Shown: piece after piece, positions 54,022-55,236 of the stretch
Numbering within the stretch: the stretch's first letter is position 1
Layout of the letters: each line of letters begins with the position of its first letter
Assembly (NCBI GenBank): GCA_018644935.1
Contig: JABGPL010000022.1
Location: 1 to 55,236, forward strand
Direction of reading: 5' to 3'
DNA length: 55,236 nucleotides
Source: Calditrichota bacterium
GTDB lineage: Bacteria; Electryoneota; AABM5-125-24; Hatepunaeales; Hatepunaeaceae
Notes under the pieces: model-generated
What the model saw: only the letters and a program-made list of their open reading frames with translations
What the model was told of the DNA's origin: nothing
Database searches by the model: none
Position numbers and translations under genes: made by a program

Positions 54022-54270
54022 TCAGTCGTTTGCTGAAGCTTCTCTGTGAGGCAGCTCAACAAAACTGCCACCGAAATATGTGTATACACATTGTCCGGTA
54101 TCAACCAGATTCTTCACTGCGTTTTTAGCAAGTTTTTTGTCAACGTCTGGGTAAAGCTGTCTTACAGCTTTAATCAGATCCATTGCCTTTAACTTTTTCT
54201 TTACAGCGGTAGCATCCTTGACAATTTTAAACATTGCAGCTGAAATTTCTTCCATCGTAGGATCTGCCAT
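54022..54270 (-). CDS. dsrD: DsrD, activator of dissimilatory sulfite reductase
   Basis: 82 residues of winged-helix type. The segment MDLIKAVRQLYPDVDKKLAKNAVKNLVDTG matches the DsrD pattern, with VYTYFGGSFVEL as the wing. DsrD is a marker of reductive-type dsr clusters and is reported to stimulate DsrAB activity. The ATG has AGGAG 8 nt upstream; it lies 18 nt after dsrB. Confidence 0.85.
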   Translation of the reverse strand: MADPTMEEISAAMFKIVKDATAVKKKLKAMDLIKAVRQLYPDVDKKLAKNAVKNLVDTGQCVYTYFGGSFVELPHREASAND

Positions 54271-54288
54271 CAGAACGTCTCCTAAAGA

Positions 54289-55236
54289 TTAAAACCGCAG
54301 GTGTGTTGACCTCTTGTAGGTCAATCCTGCATGTTTGAAGTCATCAATATGCTCTTTTGAGAATTCGATGCCTGTCATTTCAAAGAAACGAGGCCAGCCA
54401 ATTCTGTCAATCCATTCACCCATACGTTCGTATGGTTGAGCATTGTCTTTCCAGGTATAAACCAGATTCTTCACTGCGTCAACTACTTCTGGCCAACGAG
54501 GAGGAGTATTTGGCAGGAACGGAATTGCTAGTTTCGAGAACATTGGTTCGGTGCGTGCGTTAGACACTTTACCACCAACCCAGATTGAAACACCGTCATT
54601 AACGGGATCATTCAATGTCATTGAAGGGCAAACTGTATAACAATTAGCACAAAACATGCAACGATCTTCGATAACTTCAACGGACTCAAACCCATCAACC
54701 TCTGCAGGTCTAATTGCAGCCGTCGGGCAGGATGCGAGAACACTTGGTATCTCACAAACCTTTTTCACGCTGTCGTTTGCGATTGCAGGTGCACGACGGT
54801 GAACACCAAGGATAGCGATATCTGAGCAGTGAACGGCTCCACACATATTCAGGCAGCATGCAAGTGCGATACGCATCTTAGCTGGCAGATTATGATTTGT
54901 GAATTCGTCAATCAACTCATCCATCACTGCCTTGACGATACCTGATGCGTCTGTTGCAGCGGAGTGACAGTGTACCCAACCCTGGGTATGAACGATGTTT
55001 GAAATCGAATTTGCTGTTCCACCAACCGGGTGTCCCAGTGCTTCGATTTCTTGTTTAATTGGAGCAATGTTATCTTCACTTGTCGTCATAAACTCAATGT
55101 TATTACGGCTTGTGAATCGAAGATAACCATCGCAATATTTATCAGCAATATCGCAATATTGCCTGATCTTCTGAATCGAAAGCAACCTTGGTGAGGCGGC
55201 TCTGACGGTAAAAATCTTGTCTCCGGATTCGGCGAT
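54289..55236 (-). CDS. dsrB: DsrB, dissimilatory sulfite reductase beta subunit (partial)
   Basis: The gene runs off the right edge; 315 codons are visible and no start. The opening residues [16 protein letters not shown] and [20 protein letters not shown] are DsrB N-terminal-half segments. The siroheme/[4Fe-4S] site [16 protein letters not shown] and the inserted ferredoxin domain with [10 protein letters not shown] and [17 protein letters not shown] are intact. It ends with a normal C-terminus. DsrA should lie just beyond the window. Paired with DsrA it reduces sulfite to a DsrC-bound trisulfide. Confidence 0.95.
   Translation of the reverse strand: MAESGDKIFTVRAASPRLLSIQKIRQYCDIADKYCDGYLRFTSRNNIEFMTTSEDNIAPIKQEIEALGHPVGGTANSISNIVHTQGWVHCHSAATDASGIVKAVMDELIDEFTNHNLPAKMRIALACCLNMCGAVHCSDIAILGVHRRAPAIANDSVKKVCEIPSVLASCPTAAIRPAEVDGFESVEVIEDRCMFCANCYTVCPSMTLNDPVNDGVSIWVGGKVSNARTEPMFSKLAIPFLPNTPPRWPEVVDAVKNLVYTWKDNAQPYERMGEWIDRIGWPRFFEMTGIEFSKEHIDDFKHAGLTYKRSTHLRF

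Overview
The window looks like a piece of an uncultured bacterium of the Fibrobacteres-Chlorobi-Bacteroidetes (FCB) superphylum, or a close candidate phylum, that can reduce or otherwise respire sulfur compounds. The FCB clues are a GWxTD-domain protein, two subtilisin-like exoproteases ending in FPNPFN-type (type IX secretion) tails, a tiny COX24-like ribosome-associated protein, and a Gram-negative envelope (LpxA, LolC/E-type permease, beta-barrel proteins). Base composition is moderate and AT-leaning. TTG and GTG starts are frequent. I saw no rRNA, tRNA or CRISPR array. The species cannot be named from the sequence alone.

Layout. (1) 1-25.6 kb, all minus strand: an xseA-xseB-dxs-nadK-ftsY-GWxTD operon; a phosphoesterase, a 31-residue COX24-like protein and an HU protein; two S8 proteases; a methyltransferase, mutM and a GAF protein; three glycosyltransferases; two lipoproteins; then rseP, dxr, a LipM-like ligase, a PilZ-LpxA fusion and pyrF. 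(2) 25.9-35.2 kb, plus strand: rodZ, lysS, a LolC/E permease, gamma-glutamyltransferase, cutA, trxB, a PD40-repeat lipoprotein and a metallo-beta-lactamase-fold hydrolase, closed by a perfect 21-bp-arm bidirectional terminator. (3) 35.2-37.2 kb, minus: two secreted or outer-membrane proteins. (4) 37.5-39.2 kb, plus: a PLP aminotransferase, then a frameshifted REP-associated transposase boxed between two inverted GTAG-REP hairpins. (5) 39.2-55.2 kb, minus: a dissimilatory sulfite reductase island, in transcription order dsrB (cut by the right edge), dsrD, dsrN, dsrL, dsrC, a 445-nt leader, an RsbRD_N sensor-like protein, dsrM, dsrK, dsrJ, dsrO, dsrP, a CoA-disulfide/persulfide reductase with rhodanese domain, hemA, a Met8/CysG-N-like dehydrogenase and a CobA-HemD fusion.

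How it works together. In region 5, DsrAB would reduce sulfite on siroheme. DsrD and DsrL sit beside it as activator and NAD(P)H oxidoreductase, DsrC carries the trisulfide, and DsrMKJOP links it to the quinone pool. The genes downstream supply glutamate-1-semialdehyde, uroporphyrinogen III methylation and precorrin-2 oxidation, that is siroheme, while dsrN amidates it. In region 1, dxs, dxr, lpxA, rseP and the glycosyltransferases form an isoprenoid and envelope set.

The most unusual item is the single open frame at 23139-24650. It joins a complete YcgR/PilZ module with an intact c-di-GMP binding signature to a complete LpxA acyltransferase, suggesting second-messenger control of the first step of lipid A synthesis.
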